64,000 nucleotides of DNA from positions 124,001-188,000 of the forward strand of contig JANVFP010000005.1 of assembly GCA_027919835.1 (NCBI GenBank), written 5' to 3'. The stretch's first letter is position 1, and each line of letters begins with the position of its first letter. Below are positions 11,377 through 23,430 of the stretch, in pieces. The DNA comes from Lentinula raphanica (Eukaryota; Basidiomycota; Agaricomycetes; Agaricales; Omphalotaceae). A program made the translations under genes and the position numbers. Under the pieces are notes generated by a model. The model was not told where the DNA came from and ran no database searches. It saw nothing but the letters and a program-made list of their open reading frames with translations.

Positions 11377-14300
11377 CTAAGCCTTAGATTCCATGCCTCC
11401 GACACGAGCCCAGAACATGACCTCCTTCAGCCTGACAATCTCTCTCCAAGTCTGTTCTTCCCATGTCGAGTCGCCGACGGCTGTGTAAGGAAGGACGATG
11501 CGTTTTTCGATTTCCAAAGAAGATGTTGTCAAATCTTCCATTGCACGGGTCTCCTGCTTATCCTTGACAGCGGAAACCTTTGTGTCTTCATCCAAACTCG
11601 TCGTTATCGTCGTCGTCGTCTTTGATTCGTGAGCATCTCCTGTCATTTCCTCATTTCCTCCATCCTTCTTGGTATCTTCGCCATCTTTCACTTCTGGCTC
11701 AGGGTCACTGGCGTTTGCAGTGCTTACGTCGGCTACTGGTTCTTTCTCTTTCTCCCCCTCCTCCTTTAACTCTAGCTCCTTCTTCCCTTCGGTCCCTGTA
11801 TCGTCCGAAATTTCATCTGCCTGTGTCCGTGCTACAGCATCCGCGGTACCCTGTACAACTTGCTCTTTCTCCTCATCGATTTTCTCAGCCCGCTCATTTG
11901 CCTGTTGTCCTTCTTCCTCATTCACTTCTTCCACCTTGGCGACATCTACCACAACCGGTCCAGGCGAATGAGACGGTTTCCTCGTTGACATCGGTCTCGG
12001 GCCACGGGCAACCGCACGCCTGGGTAACGGCGGGGGAGCGTTCTCCGTCTTCGTGCTAGGCGTGCTCGGTCTCGATGGTGGTTTATTAGACGGCGTACTC
12101 GGCCTCGAGACTGATATCGAGCTATTCATCACAGGCGTGGCAGGTCGCGAATCAGGCAAAGGAAGTTTCGTCGGGTCTTGGACAGGAGAATGGTGTGGCG
12201 AAGCGGTGAATACGACTTCGGAACCTGTGTGGTTGTTGTCTTCCCTGTGCTCGTTCGATGGGTCAGAAGCAGCATCATCTGCTTCAGCCACAGATTGAAG
12301 GGGAGCAGATGTGGAGGAAGGCCGGATCCGACCTTCGTTTCTCTTCGGCAACGGGGGAGGTGAAAAATTCGTTGTACCAGCATCTGAGACGGAGCTAGAT
12401 TTTGACCCATTCGTGATAGCTGGGGTCGTCTCCTTGTCCGAAGCTAGGGTAGGATGAACAGGTGGCGGCACGGACGGAAGGATAGGAAGTTTCTTCTCGT
12501 CTGCATTTGGCGTGCTAGGTGTACCTGGCCTACTACCTGATTGACTGCCACCACCCCAAGAAGCCGCCCTCTCACTCAAAGTTTCTAGGGTACCCCACAA
12601 ACCGCGTTTGCGTGGTGGAATAGGCGGAGCAGCCGATACAGATGACGCACTAGAGGTATGAGTATGGGAAGGTTGAGATGGGTGGGTAGGCGGTGGTTCT
12701 GGCATCGAGGTTACTCCGGAGTGAGTGGTGGGAGAGGGTACAGACGGTACATCCTCCTCCCAAACTTTCTCAATAACTCCGCTCCTGATAAACGTCCAAA
12801 TTTCACATGTAGCTCGAAGTCGAGTGAGACACCATGTTGAAGTGCAGAGGGGATATAGTGTTCCTACGTTGGACGCCGTGTTGGCACCGTTACCAGAATT
12901 TGCTAAGCGTGCATTACCGTTCAAAACAGCGTTGGATGTGTTCGGCTGGGCAGAAGATGACTGTGAAGAGAACGGGGATGTGAAAGCGGGTTTCACCGCT
13001 TTGGTTGGAGAACCGAAGGGGGACTGTGATACTGTGCCGGAACGACCTCGACGCGTGGGGGCTGCTTGAGTTACAGGCGGGTGTACAGGAGGAGGTGCCT
13101 GTGAGCTCACTACAGGAGCCGCAGACGGTGTCGTGGACCCATTTGTAGATGGCGATGTAGACCTTATACGAAACACGAATACCTGTTCCGGCATCTTATG
13201 TTCTGGAACAGCTTCGGCAGATGAATCTACACCAAGAATCGGTTTTGCTTTGGATGGCAATGGAGGTGAAGGAGGTGGTGTGATACCTTGATTTCCTTGA
13301 CTAGTCTGGCTGGTCCTTAGCGAGGATGAAGATCCTTTCCTGAATAACGACATCGACGTTGGCCATGCTCCAGTAGGTTGTTGATTGACAGATTGGGAAT
13401 GCGAGGAAGTCGAGCTAGAATCTAGGCCAGGAAAGATATTCGTTCCGCACAGAGCACACGCGACAGTGTTATGGCTCGTAGTAGTATTTCCTGCACCACC
13501 CGCACCCACACTGATGGTCAAGTTGTTCAGATTGAACCCTGTGCTACCCTGCCTTTGTTGTCGTTGAAGCACTTGCTGCATAAAGTCGGAGGAAGACATG
13601 GGTTCAACGACGAGACAGCCATTGTGAATTGCTGCGAGTACGGAACGCCGAGAGAGCCAGTTGAATGAAGGTGCGAGATCGAGGCGCAGAGTCGGGTCAC
13701 TAGGCATAACAATGATGAGTATATATTTGGAAGAGTTCGAGTGGAAGATATGCAGAGATGGAGAGGAATATTATTCACTCACCTGTCCTCTGTAGCAATC
13801 CTTGTCAAGAAGGGTGTACCAAGCAGTGTGGTCATAGCCGGAATAGCTTGTCCACTTTGTCCATGCAACCCCCGCAGATGCCCAATGAACCCTATAAACT
13901 CTTGGTAGGGAACGTGCGAGGACATCAGGTTCCGTTCCCTGACCAGGTCTCCTGTTCTCGGTACCCATTTGCCCTTCTCATGTCTGCGCATCTCCTGCTG
14001 CATAGCAACAAGTTTTTCCTCAACCTCTTTTGCCCGCCTTTCACTGTCTTCTGCCCTTTTCTGGCTTAGGAACCGCTCGTACCTCGCCTCTGCAACCATC
14101 CCATTCGCTCCTTCGAATAAATCCTTGCTCAACTCCTCTAGTTCGGTCTCGATATTCCTCCTGGCTGATTCAGCGGAAGAACGCTGCGCAGCTTCTTGGG
14201 TAGCCCGTTCCATCAAACGCGTTAGTTCTTCGACAACGTTACTTCGTTCGACCAACATTCCGGTGTTCAACGCGGAGAGATGTTGTGTCCTCTCTAATTC

Positions 14301-14636
14301 GAGCTGGGAGATTTTGAGAGTGGATTGGCGGAGGTTGGATTGGGTCATGTGTAGGTCATCTTCCAAGTCAGAGACTCGGTCGTAGGATTGAACGAGTTTC
14401 GAGTTTAGTTGGGTTACTTGGGTGAATAAATCTTGTATTTGTCCTCGAAGTGTAGATATGAGTTGAGCTTGTGGGTCGTCACCGGATGGTGTCCTGCTGT
14501 GAATTGCGGTTATCGATGTTTGGGACATAGGTGTAGTCGCGGTTGTGGTCGTGTAGCTGGCGTCCGGCTGAATAGCTTCGGGAGAAGGAGAGTGGGAAGG
14601 TTGAGTATTATCGGTAGAATTATCTGTAGTAGCCAT
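11377..14636 (-). CDS. SEC2: Sec2-type Rab guanine nucleotide exchange factor
   Basis: Two exons, 14636-13783 and 13699-11377, joined by an 83-nt intron at phase 2; 1058 residues. Residues about 60-215 are a long coiled coil containing ELEELSKDLFEGANGMVAEAR, the hallmark of the Sec2/Rabin8 GEF domain that activates the exocytic Rab (Sec4) on secretory vesicles. After the intron a conserved region holds CALCG, and further on PLCTSTWCLTRLRATCEIW, seen in fungal Sec2 proteins. The C-terminal half is low complexity, rich in Pro, Ser and Thr with several PP-rich stretches, then acidic Glu/Lys repeats, and ends with a conserved-looking ILPYTAVGDSTWEEQTW-like segment. I took the ATG at 14636; an upstream in-frame start has no ATG. 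Regulation by phosphorylation of the Ser/Pro region is plausible but inferred. Confidence 0.85.
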
Positions 14637-14876
14637 ATTGTTATGAGAACGGGTATAAGCTACCGCCAACCAGTGCGAGCAACTTTATTGGAAGTAGAAT
14701 TTGTGAAAGTTAGTTGAATGGAGTTTTGAAAGACGCGCTGGCGCTCGTTCGCAACAAAAAATATCATCTTCACACGGCTAATTGTGTTCAAGAGATGGGA
14801 CAGGAAAATACTTGTATTACTTTCATTTACTTAGTATCGAAGGATGATATAGCAGTATCATAAACGTCCAGTCAAA

Positions 14877-16335
14877 TCATAGTGAAGCACCCTCTTGAAC
14901 CATCTTTATCCTCTCCAACGTAGAATCAACAAGCCATTCCCCACTCAAATCCTTCCACGCCCTATTCATCTCTCCCACCTTGATCTGACTCGTGTCCTCC
15001 TTCGTCTGTACAACGAGCGCAGGCACAAATGTGTAGCTCTCCAAATAATTCATCTGCACCAAATCCTTGATCATATGGTCTACCGGACGGGAATAAGCGT
15101 AATCTGGCGAACGAAGGAATCGAGCGAGCTTGTAAGCGCCTCGTAAGGAGATAGCGTGAGCATGAAGACACAAGGTGTGTTCAGTTTTGCGTACGTAGGA
15201 TGCTTTGGGATCGAGGAAAGGTCGGAAAGGTTCGTTAGATGACCAACAGTGCCCAAGATAGACGATGTCCCATGTGGAAGGAAGATAGGGCCATTCGTGT
15301 TCAAGTATTCGTTCGATTGAGAATTCAATATCGATGTCATCTTCGAAGATAATGGCAGAGTCGAGATCTGAGCAATTATGAGAACCTAACCTCTGACGGA
15401 CATAGACCAACAAGGAACTGCTTACTCCTGTGTATTATTTCTCGGATAGCCCGGATGTGTGAATCGGCACAGGCAACACCACCTAGAGTCAGAAACTGAC
15501 TTTTTTCCGAAAGCAAGTTGTTCCTGACAAAAGCGGGATTCACTCGCGCATCCCGCGACTTCCTCCACGTTTGGTTCTGCCACTGAACAGGCATTGGATG
15601 GCGAGCCTCCCAAGCCTTTGCTTCCTTCAGCCCTTCACCAGACACAGAGCGATCCAGCTCCAGTGTCCAATAATCACTGCCAGAAATCCCTATTTCGTGC
15701 CCTGTTGGATCGACCAAATTTTCCAAAGCGTCTTTGGACCATTTGAACGGAAATGCATCGAGTATATAGTTGGGATTGTCCTCGGAGGGTGTTGGATTGT
15801 GTCCGGGTGTTATCGAGGTATCTTCCAAATCAAGTTCGTCGAAACGGCTTCGCTGCCATCGTACGCGGTCAATGATTCGCTCGACTCTTGGTAGACCGTA
15901 TGGACCAGACGATTGAGCATCAGTAGCGTTGATATATGTGAAGTCCAGATCGAGCGCCTTGGCAAGTAGATCCATCTGCTTACGCCTTGACTCGACACGC
16001 TGGAGGGAGATAACTAAGAGGGCGCCTGTTCCAAGAGTACGGGAATGGCGAACAGAGTGGGAAGATTCTCGAGCGTAACGAACTTGACTGGAGAACGAGT
16101 AGTTGTTTGGAACACGAGCGGGAATATCAGATTCGTTTGGAACGCAGGCGGGAGTATCAGTTTCATTTGGAGAGGATTCATTCGGAGAGGACTCCAAATC
16201 TTCCGCTGAGTCTACCCAATCTGAACCTGGGTCAACGAACCGAGAATGATTGAACGTCCGGTAGATGTAGAACAAGACCAGCGACATGGCAATGAGCCGA
16301 AAATGGCGTGGCTTCAATTGACCAAAGGCGACCAT
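14877..16335 (-). CDS. Glycosyltransferase family 25, type II membrane protein (copy 2)
   Basis: Paralogue of the gene at 9730-11134. Exons 16335-15426 and 15367-14877, with a 58-nt intron at the same place and phase as in copy 1; 466 residues. The N-terminal anchor (RLIAMSLVLFYIYR) is followed by a linker with short internal repeats of the type SPNES/VPNES, absent from copy 1. The catalytic part keeps GALLVISLQRVESR, DFTYINATDA, the acidic motif IIFEDDIDIEF and the RGAYKLARFLRSPDYAYSRP block. Probable Golgi sugar transferase; donor and acceptor unknown. The two copies face each other across the SEC2-like gene, so the duplication was inverted or was later rearranged. Confidence 0.85.
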
Positions 16336-16816
16336 AGAGTTGGTCAGGAGATGGTGTATACCAGCCTGAATTATCAGAGAATCAAGGACGATGGATGTCG
16401 TGAAGATAGGGAGGAATTATTCAAGTAAGATCGTATGAGACCCCCCATTTCAGTTTGTCTGAGCATGTTTCTTAGCGTTTTATGCGGCCGTCCATTGTAA
16501 TGTTGTCCGGGAGCTGTTGAGTGAGAGGCAAATCCTGGGCAAAACAGTTATCTCAAGCGAAAAGGATGCTGTTTGTTGTGTGCACGAAGCTGAGTTAACG
16601 AGATCATAAAGAGTTGTGGTAAAGATTGAACTTTGAAGATTAGTCGCACCGGCTTATTTCGGCAAGCTCGGCAAGTCCGGCAAATCCGGCTTGCAAACGG
16701 CTTCTCTAAACTTCATCGTTTGTTACCACAGTCCAATTTCGCTTTGAGTTTGTTCATTATACGGACAAAATAGAGTCAAGATACAAGCCATTCCTATGTC
16801 TTATCACCCTTATAGC
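16336..16816. other. Intergenic region with a short tandem repeat
   Basis: About 480 bases between the start of GT25 copy 2 and the stop of the beta-xylosidase. Around 16659-16695 there are about four imperfect copies of a 9-base unit (cggcaagtc). No gene is supported. Confidence 0.45.
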
Positions 16817-19339
16817 TTAAGGTTGAGGCCACTCGCTGATCACCTCTTGGTTTCCCGTCAACTCGAACGTGGTCCTCGCTAACCCGTTCCCATCAACATC
16901 AGTATCAACCCATAGCTGGAATGTACCGGGATATAGCACACTATCCCCGTTCTCCTCTACCCTTGCTATGCTTCCCAGCGTCACGCTCAACTGAGCAGTT
17001 GCACTTTGGCCTGCTGCAATGCCCTTAACACGGGTGTACCCGACGAGCTGCTTCAAAGGTGCAGGAGATGGTCCCGCCGTTGTGTTTGAAAACAGCAAGG
17101 CAGTGTAATCCGAGGTTACAGACCCAGTGTTCTTGACGGTGAGCTCGAATGGATCATCGAGCAACGCGAGATCGACAGGGCCTCCTTTGGACTTGGCTGC
17201 AGACATCAAGCTCTGAATACTGTAACTCTTCTTGGGTGCCTCCTGCCATTCTAGCGAAAAGGTGGTGTAATGTAGCCCGAAACCGAAGGGGAAGACCGCT
17301 TCGCCGGTGTACCACTTGTACGTTCGTCCTGGTGAGGTAGAGGAAGGACGTAGAGTCATGTCTGTCATGGGTATCTCGTTGACATAGTTCGCGGGGTACT
17401 GTGTAACAGGTAAACGTCCAGCTGGAGCCTTTTTCCCTGTAAGTATATCGACGAGAGCAGCTCCTCCGCTCTGTCCGGGATAACCTCCCCAAACCAAAGC
17501 GTTGATCTACGTCGAATGGAAGATCAAATGACGAAGGGAAGTGATCATCTTTGCATACTCACTGAAGCATTAGCCTTGATCTGGCTATCGTCGACCTGTC
17601 CCCCGCCCATTTGTATAACGATGAAGGGTTTCCCAACTGCAGCCAATTCCATGATCAGCTCCAACTGGTTTCCTGGCCAAGTGATCTCTGTCCTATCCAT
17701 CCCTTCAGCTTCGACTGAATCGTCGATTCCTCCAACAAACGCAACAAGATCGGCAGAGTTGGCAGCAGCCAAGGCGGCACTGAATCCACTGGTGTCTGTA
17801 CCACTGATCGTCGTCCCACTAGCGAACGTGACGTCGAAGCCTGCAGACTGGAAAGCATCGAGGGGACTGATAAGGAACGGTGCTATGCCATTATAGTTCG
17901 ATTGCATCTGAGTAGTAGCGTTGGCCCAGGGACCGATCAAAGCAACACTACTCTTGGACGAGTTGAGAGGGAGTATTCCGTCATTCTTCAGAAGGGTTAT
18001 GCCTTCAACAGCTGCAGTGTATGCCAGTTGCTGAGCTGTGGGAGTATTGACGTTGTCCCAGTTCAGTTGTCGATAAGGTTGAATTTCAGGGGAATCAAAA
18101 TATCCAAGTCTGGGGAAAATCGTCTGAGACTGCTGCTTCGTGGCAAATGATGGCCCATGATTAGCCTTAGTGAATACTTACCTAACGAGGGAGCCATAAC
18201 GTCTAACCATGGCTTGGACGATATCCGACTCTTTTACTAGCCCTTCATCCAATGCTGTCTGTAGGCTGTCGGCATACGTCGGTCCACAATCAATATCTGT
18301 ACCAGCATGCAAAGCCACCGCGCTGGCATTCGCCAAGGTATCGGTGTAGTTATGGGGGTCGAAAATATTCCCCACTGCATCACAATCAGAAGTGATCCAC
18401 TGGTCTTCTCCCAAACCGAAGAAATCCCGAGTGATGTCTTGCATCAGGTAGTCCGATGCACAAGATGGAATTCCATTGACTGCGTTATAGCTGCACATAA
18501 TCGACGCAACCTCTGCATCTCGAACACAACTCTGGAAGCTGGGGGAGTAGAACTCTGCTAGATCTTGCGTGGTCACTATGGCATTGAAAGCCATTCGACT
18601 GTTTCCTTCCCAGTTTTCCAAGTCGTAAGCGGCATAATGTTTACAGTCTGCGATGATCTTCAAGTACTTTCCATTGGCGCCATTGAGCTGGGAACCAAGG
18701 CCGCCTTGAAGGCCGGTCACCAACGAATATGCGTATTTTCCTATATGAAAAGGATCTTCTCCTGGCGTTTCCTGACCTCGTCCCCATCTCGGATCTTTGA
18801 AGGGGTTGATGTTTGGGGTGAAGAATGATAAGCCGGCATCACCGAAGTTATTGAAGGCGCGCGCCTCGGTGCTGATGATACTAGCAATCTCGTTCACCAG
18901 CTGGTCATCGAAAGCTGCACTGGTCAGGATAGGGGCAGGAAATGAAGTTGCGAAGCTGAAGTTGTTTCCTGGCGGTGCAAAAGTAACTCCAGGACTGCTT
19001 GCTACACCATGCTAGTAAATCGTGTTAGTAGTTCTGTGATAGATCGGCTTGGAATAGTTCCCGACTCACCAAAGCTTCACTCCACCAAGGATACGGAGGA
19101 AGTCCAAGGCGAGGAACACCGGGTGTGTCGTACCCAGTATTATTGATCATTTCTGCCACCGTGAATTCATTTACCAACGCCTTGGCCCGATCCATGAAAT
19201 TCGCGGAGGTGTCGCATACCAAATTTTTGGCGAGGGGACCATTAGTACAGTCTGGAAACGCCGAATGTGCACCGGTGACGATGGACGTGATCAGGACAAG
19301 TTGCGGAAACGATCCCTTTCTACCACTAAGCGGCTTCAT
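16817..19339 (-). CDS. Secreted GH3 beta-xylosidase
   Basis: Extracellular glycoside hydrolase of family 3 that would release xylose from xylo-oligosaccharides. Exons: 19339-19070, 19011-18182, 18109-17563 and 17506-16817; introns of 58, 72 and 56 nt; 778 residues, the usual size. The start MKPLSGRKGS is followed by a signal peptide. The (beta/alpha)8 domain carries LPPYPWWSEALHGVA, PNINPFKDPRWGRGQETPGED and IADCKHYAAYD (the KH motif). The catalytic nucleophile is the Asp of WITSDCDAVGNI. The alpha/beta sandwich domain (GITLLKNDGILPL, then AFVGGIDDSVEAEG) and a C-terminal fibronectin III-like domain (FPFGFGLHYTTF) follow. The SDCDA context and Cys pattern favour beta-xylosidase over beta-glucosidase. 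Extra arabinofuranosidase activity is possible. Confidence 0.93.
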
Positions 19340-20191
19340 GCTGGTTTTCCCTTGAGGTAGCCTTGTAATTGTGTAGTATTGGTGATCATCTTTTATACCT
19401 AAATCTGAGTTGAACATTTATAAGGCAATCGCACCGAAGGAGTCATGAGGCGAACAAACCTATCTCCTTCTCTGACTTCTTCTTCACCGAGTGTTTGTCG
19501 GTGATATGGGGGAGCCGGCAGATGGTACTCCCTGTGTTGCATGACAGAGGATATCATCTGGATAAAAACACTTTAAAAGAGCCTATGGATATGGGAAGGA
19601 TAAAATTTAGACGAACTCGCCACGAGTACAAGACGAGAGAAGTTGGTGAAGGGACCGAAGGATGTGGAATAGAGTTTTCCTATCACCTGAACAGAGCCGG
19701 TCCGTTGCGACAGTAGTCACGTCACCCAAAGCAACAACCTGAGAGAGAGAGATGATCATGATGTTCACGATGGACCTGTTGTCGTCATACCGGGACTCCG
19801 AACACGAAATATTCCAGGAATCAAGGAACATTCTCCAACTTCTTGTCAAGCTGAATCAGAAACCAGGCGAATATGATGAACGGGATTGAATATCTTGGCT
19901 TAGAGGGATTGAAATTTGTGAAGGAAAGTGTGAAAATATTCCGCTCGTAAAAGTCTTCTGTATTCAAGAATCATTTATACCTATTGATTTCTGAAAGTAC
20001 CTCGCGTCGCGAGGTGTTTATTTTCTTCGAGGTGCTTGCGTGGTATCCTAAATCTCGTGGTTGCAACCTGCCGCGATTCAGAGCCTAGGCAATGGTCGTA
20101 CAGCAAAAGAAGAGTCTGCACAAGAGTATGCGTCAAATCCCATAATCACGATTCGAAGACACTCAATGACTCGTATGTTACACAATCCCTT
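19340..20191. other. Intergenic region upstream of the beta-xylosidase
   Basis: Promoter region of the xylosidase on the minus strand and the 3' region of the next minus-strand gene. A TATA-like stretch (gccttataaatg read on the minus strand) lies near 19418-19428. No gene is recognised. Confidence 0.4.
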
Positions 20192-21552
20192 CTATTTAGT
20201 TGATGCTTCAGCTCCCGTAATCCAGATCTTATGCCGTTTGACCAATTCCGCAACTATGTCTTCTTCTATCTCTTTGTTGTGATCATGAGGATCGATCTTG
20301 AGCCATGACTCTGAGTAACGGGGATTCGACGGGTCTGAATTTGGTCCCTTGGGGGACGGATGCAGAGCATCCTTCCATGAGATGAACACGACCTCGTATT
20401 TTCTTCGATTTAGGTCATTGCCAATGACGACTTGATGTCCGTACCGCTCAAGAGAGATTTGAGCTTTGGGAACTAGGAGAGCTGGATCGGTTTCCAGCTG
20501 ACAAGTACGCAGGAATGAGACATGACAAAACGGAGGATCGATAACTTTGGTCTACTCACCTTAAACGAAACTATGAAGCCATCCTTTCCCGTCCAATCAT
20601 CCACCATCGGCTTCAAGATCTTGGGAACTTGATCCATCTCAATATGTAAAGAACCTTTACCGGACTGTATTTTGTGCTCCGACTAGAAACGGATGATTTA
20701 TCAGAACGCTCAAGGCTCTAGAAAACAATGACTGACCATCTTTTGTCTTGGTAAGAAGAAATCGCTGACGGCGGCCGCCAAATAGTACATCGCCTTTCTT
20801 TTCAACACGCTCAGTTCCTGACTGACCGCACGCAGAAGCCAAAGATAATCGTTCACGGTTACGAACGTAAGAGTGTGGAGGGTTCCAGCAGCGTGAACTG
20901 CTTTGTAGGCCGTCAAGACTTCGAGAAGATCCTTTCGTTTGTTTGGTGTAACGCAAATCTGGGATGACATAGACCCGGGATCGGAAACATCAGAGGACGG
21001 TTGCATATTAGCTCCCGGCTCTATTTCTAGGAAATCCAAAAACGGGTTCGTGGAATGGGAATAGTGACGGCTGAAAGGCTGGAGGCTAAATTGCCTATGC
21101 ATGAAGATGACAGCGTAGCCGGCTTTCAAGAAGTATTCGGCAGAAGTTGCACCTCGAGTACCTATCCAAGACGACCGATCGATTGGAACAAGTTACGACA
21201 AACTGATTGAAGGATAGAGGACATACCAGCACTGAAATTGTCCAGAAATCGTACGCTAGCACGCAAGTGTTCCATGAGCTTCCTCCGTCGAGGAGCAGGT
21301 TCAAGATAAGACTGCTCACACGTTGAGCTCTAGAGGGACTGTTGTCCCGCCGCTCTACGGTATCATATCACTTGGTTGGACATTGCTGAAAAGACAAACG
21401 ATACATACTGTCACCAGCACGACATTCCTTCCTTTCTCTTTCTGCCGTCTGACAAATTCTTTGACGCCGGAAATATCGTGCTCTAGGCCAGACGGTGGTG
21501 GTTGAGTAGAGAAGTAGGATTCAGCAGAGAATAATGACGGAGATTGCGGCAT
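20192..21552 (-). CDS. CAB2: Phosphopantothenate-cysteine ligase (coenzyme A synthesis)
   Basis: Cytosolic enzyme joining 4'-phosphopantothenate and cysteine, the second step of CoA synthesis. Six exons: 21552-21409, 21354-21320, 21255-21227, 21161-20737, 20682-20560 and 20497-20192; introns of 54, 64, 65, 54 and 62 nt, all GT-AG; 353 residues. The spliced protein keeps VLVTSGGTTVPLE, VRFLDNFSAGTRGA (spread over three exons of 35, 29 and 425 nt), YYLAAAVSDFF and, near the end, VIGNDLNRRKYEVV, all features of eukaryotic PPCS. The acidic C-terminal helix EIEEDIVAEL is also typical. The tiny exons 2 and 3 would be missed by ORF-based prediction. The yeast name is used by homology. Confidence 0.9.
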
Positions 21553-22004
21553 CGTCTAAACTCCTTGAGTGCAAATTACACTGTCGACCGACTCGGAGTA
21601 TTTCTGGATCAAGTTCAGCAAATTTTCAGACTGAGCTGATAACACTGGCAATTAGAGAGCCAGGCTGAATATCATGGTTGTGAACGAAGTGAAGATAACC
21701 ACAACGGGCACCGGGGTTTAGCTTGGCGCCGGTTAGGCGCCCAACTGGCCGTGCACAGAGGACTTGAAACTCAAGTAGAGCGACCAATGGAAGAGCTCAG
21801 AGAACCAGATAGTTGCCTTGACCTTTGACTATTCTGTTCGACATCACTACAAAATTCTTTGCATTTCCTCGGAACGTTGAGGGTTCGACTTGCCATGCAA
21901 CAGACCTAATTTCATTGTCCCACTGGCAACTCCGTATATTGTACTCGTTCTGATCAAACAAGCGGGTTCCAGCGAAACGAGGAACAAGAATGAGCAACTG
22001 AATC
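21553..22004. other. Intergenic region between two minus-strand genes
   Basis: Holds the promoter of the ligase gene and the 3' end of the ABHD11-like gene. No further gene is seen. Confidence 0.4.
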
Positions 22005-23345
22005 TTATGTAGCTATGAAAGATGATACAAGTTGGAGGAATTCATTCGGTCTAAGTGAATCTCCGTCAGTCGAGGATATACTTGCCGAGAGGTACTAGTT
22101 ACACACCGTTCACCGTGGACTATGTTTGAAGGCAGTCAGCATAACATCCGTTCAGCCCATGTAAAATAATCCTTACCCCAATGACCGGCATCCAGTGTCT
22201 CTATTGTCATACTGGGGAAAAAGTCCTCCATGATTTGATGATAATGGTGGTTTATGAACCTGATCAAGAGTACAATTCGAAGGAGCATTGAGAACACAAG
22301 AACGCTTAACTCACTTGCTTCTTTGACCTTTGATGAACAAAGTCCTGCCGTCCCAACTGGTCTCGCTTGGAACATAAGGGAATGAGCCTATTTCTGGTAT
22401 GGCTTCTTCCATGTATTTTAGAGGTACTCGGAATCGAATGTAGTCCTCTCGATTCAGTTCAGAATGGGGCATAAGTATATTGGTCAAGAGAAATAAGACA
22501 ACGTCCGGATCCTGTAAGATGCATCGTCAATGTAAATACAAAACTATACGAACAGTCACAAACCTTTTCATACTCGTTCAAAACACTCTGCACCTCCTTT
22601 CTAGTTCGAAGCCGCATATGTTCAATTCGTTTCATGGCCTTGATATACGAAAGGAACTCGGGTGAAAGCTGAGCGCGAACGGGAGCGATATCCGCAATTA
22701 TCAAATTTTGTAACAGGGAAGATGGAAGAGAGGGATTGAGAGCAAGTGTCATAGCTACTTTTCCTCCCCTAAGTGGCAATCTTATGAGAAAGGAAAGGTT
22801 GAGCAGATACGGGTGACATACATTGAGTGTCCGAGCAGAGAAATATTCGTCAATTTTCTCTTTTCAATGAAGTGCATCACATCCATAGCCATTGAAGTGT
22901 ATGTCATAGGCAATGCGTGCGGGGAAGAGCCGTGATTGCGCAAGTCCTGCCGAGCATGTTAGTTTGTGGGCAGACAATGCCGTGGTTCGAGCAGCGTGAA
23001 ATCGTACTAATGCATAAACCGGAATGTTCAAGTCTCGTTTGAATGCTTTTGAAAGCGATGACCAGTTGCATTTGGAGCCACTACGCGAAACACAGTCAGC
23101 GATGGCCATAGCAGCATGATGAAACCAAAGACTAACAAAAGCCCATGTAAGATGATCAAAGCACCTTCAGTATCGTTGCCGTTTTCTGGTATCTGTTCGA
23201 GAAAGTCCAAGTCTACTGGTTCTATCTGATCTTTAGCATGAGATGAATAACATCTGAGCACAATGTTCCATTGGCGTGACGAGTGAGAAGGATTCCGATA
23301 TGCTGGGAATCTAGTCGAAGGAAAGTTTCGGAGAAGCAGACGCAT
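22005..23345 (-). CDS. Mitochondrial alpha/beta hydrolase, ABHD11/IMO32-like
   Basis: Eight exons: 23345-23137, 23080-23008, 22946-22822, 22768-22564, 22511-22315, 22259-22177, 22119-22107 and 22050-22005; 316 residues, with every intron phase consistent. The N-terminus (MRLLLRNFPSTRF) is Arg-rich without acids, like a mitochondrial targeting peptide. Motifs in order: the oxyanion loop HGLFGSK, LDLRNHGSSPHA, the nucleophile elbow GHSMGGK (Ser formed across an intron), and the catalytic His in DAGHWVHGERPNEF. Exon 7 is only 13 nt and supplies the VHGER of that last motif. The family is linked to mitochondrial lipid and lipoyl metabolism; the substrate here is unknown. In-frame ATGs exist upstream (to 23453), but using them would overlap the DJ-1 gene. 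Confidence 0.9.
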
Positions 23346-23430
23346 TGAGCGTCTAATTACCGCGAGCGCTCGAATGGTTGTTTGGCAAATAAACGACATC
23401 ATACCTTTTGCTTTCAATCTACCACAAAAT
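23346..23430. promoter_or_regulatory. Compact bidirectional promoter (ABHD11-like / DJ-1-like)
   Basis: Only 85 bases separate the start codons of the divergent mitochondrial hydrolase (minus) and DJ-1-like gene (plus), so both promoters and leaders must overlap. No TATA box is evident. The inference assumes that both chosen ATGs are correct. Confidence 0.5.
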
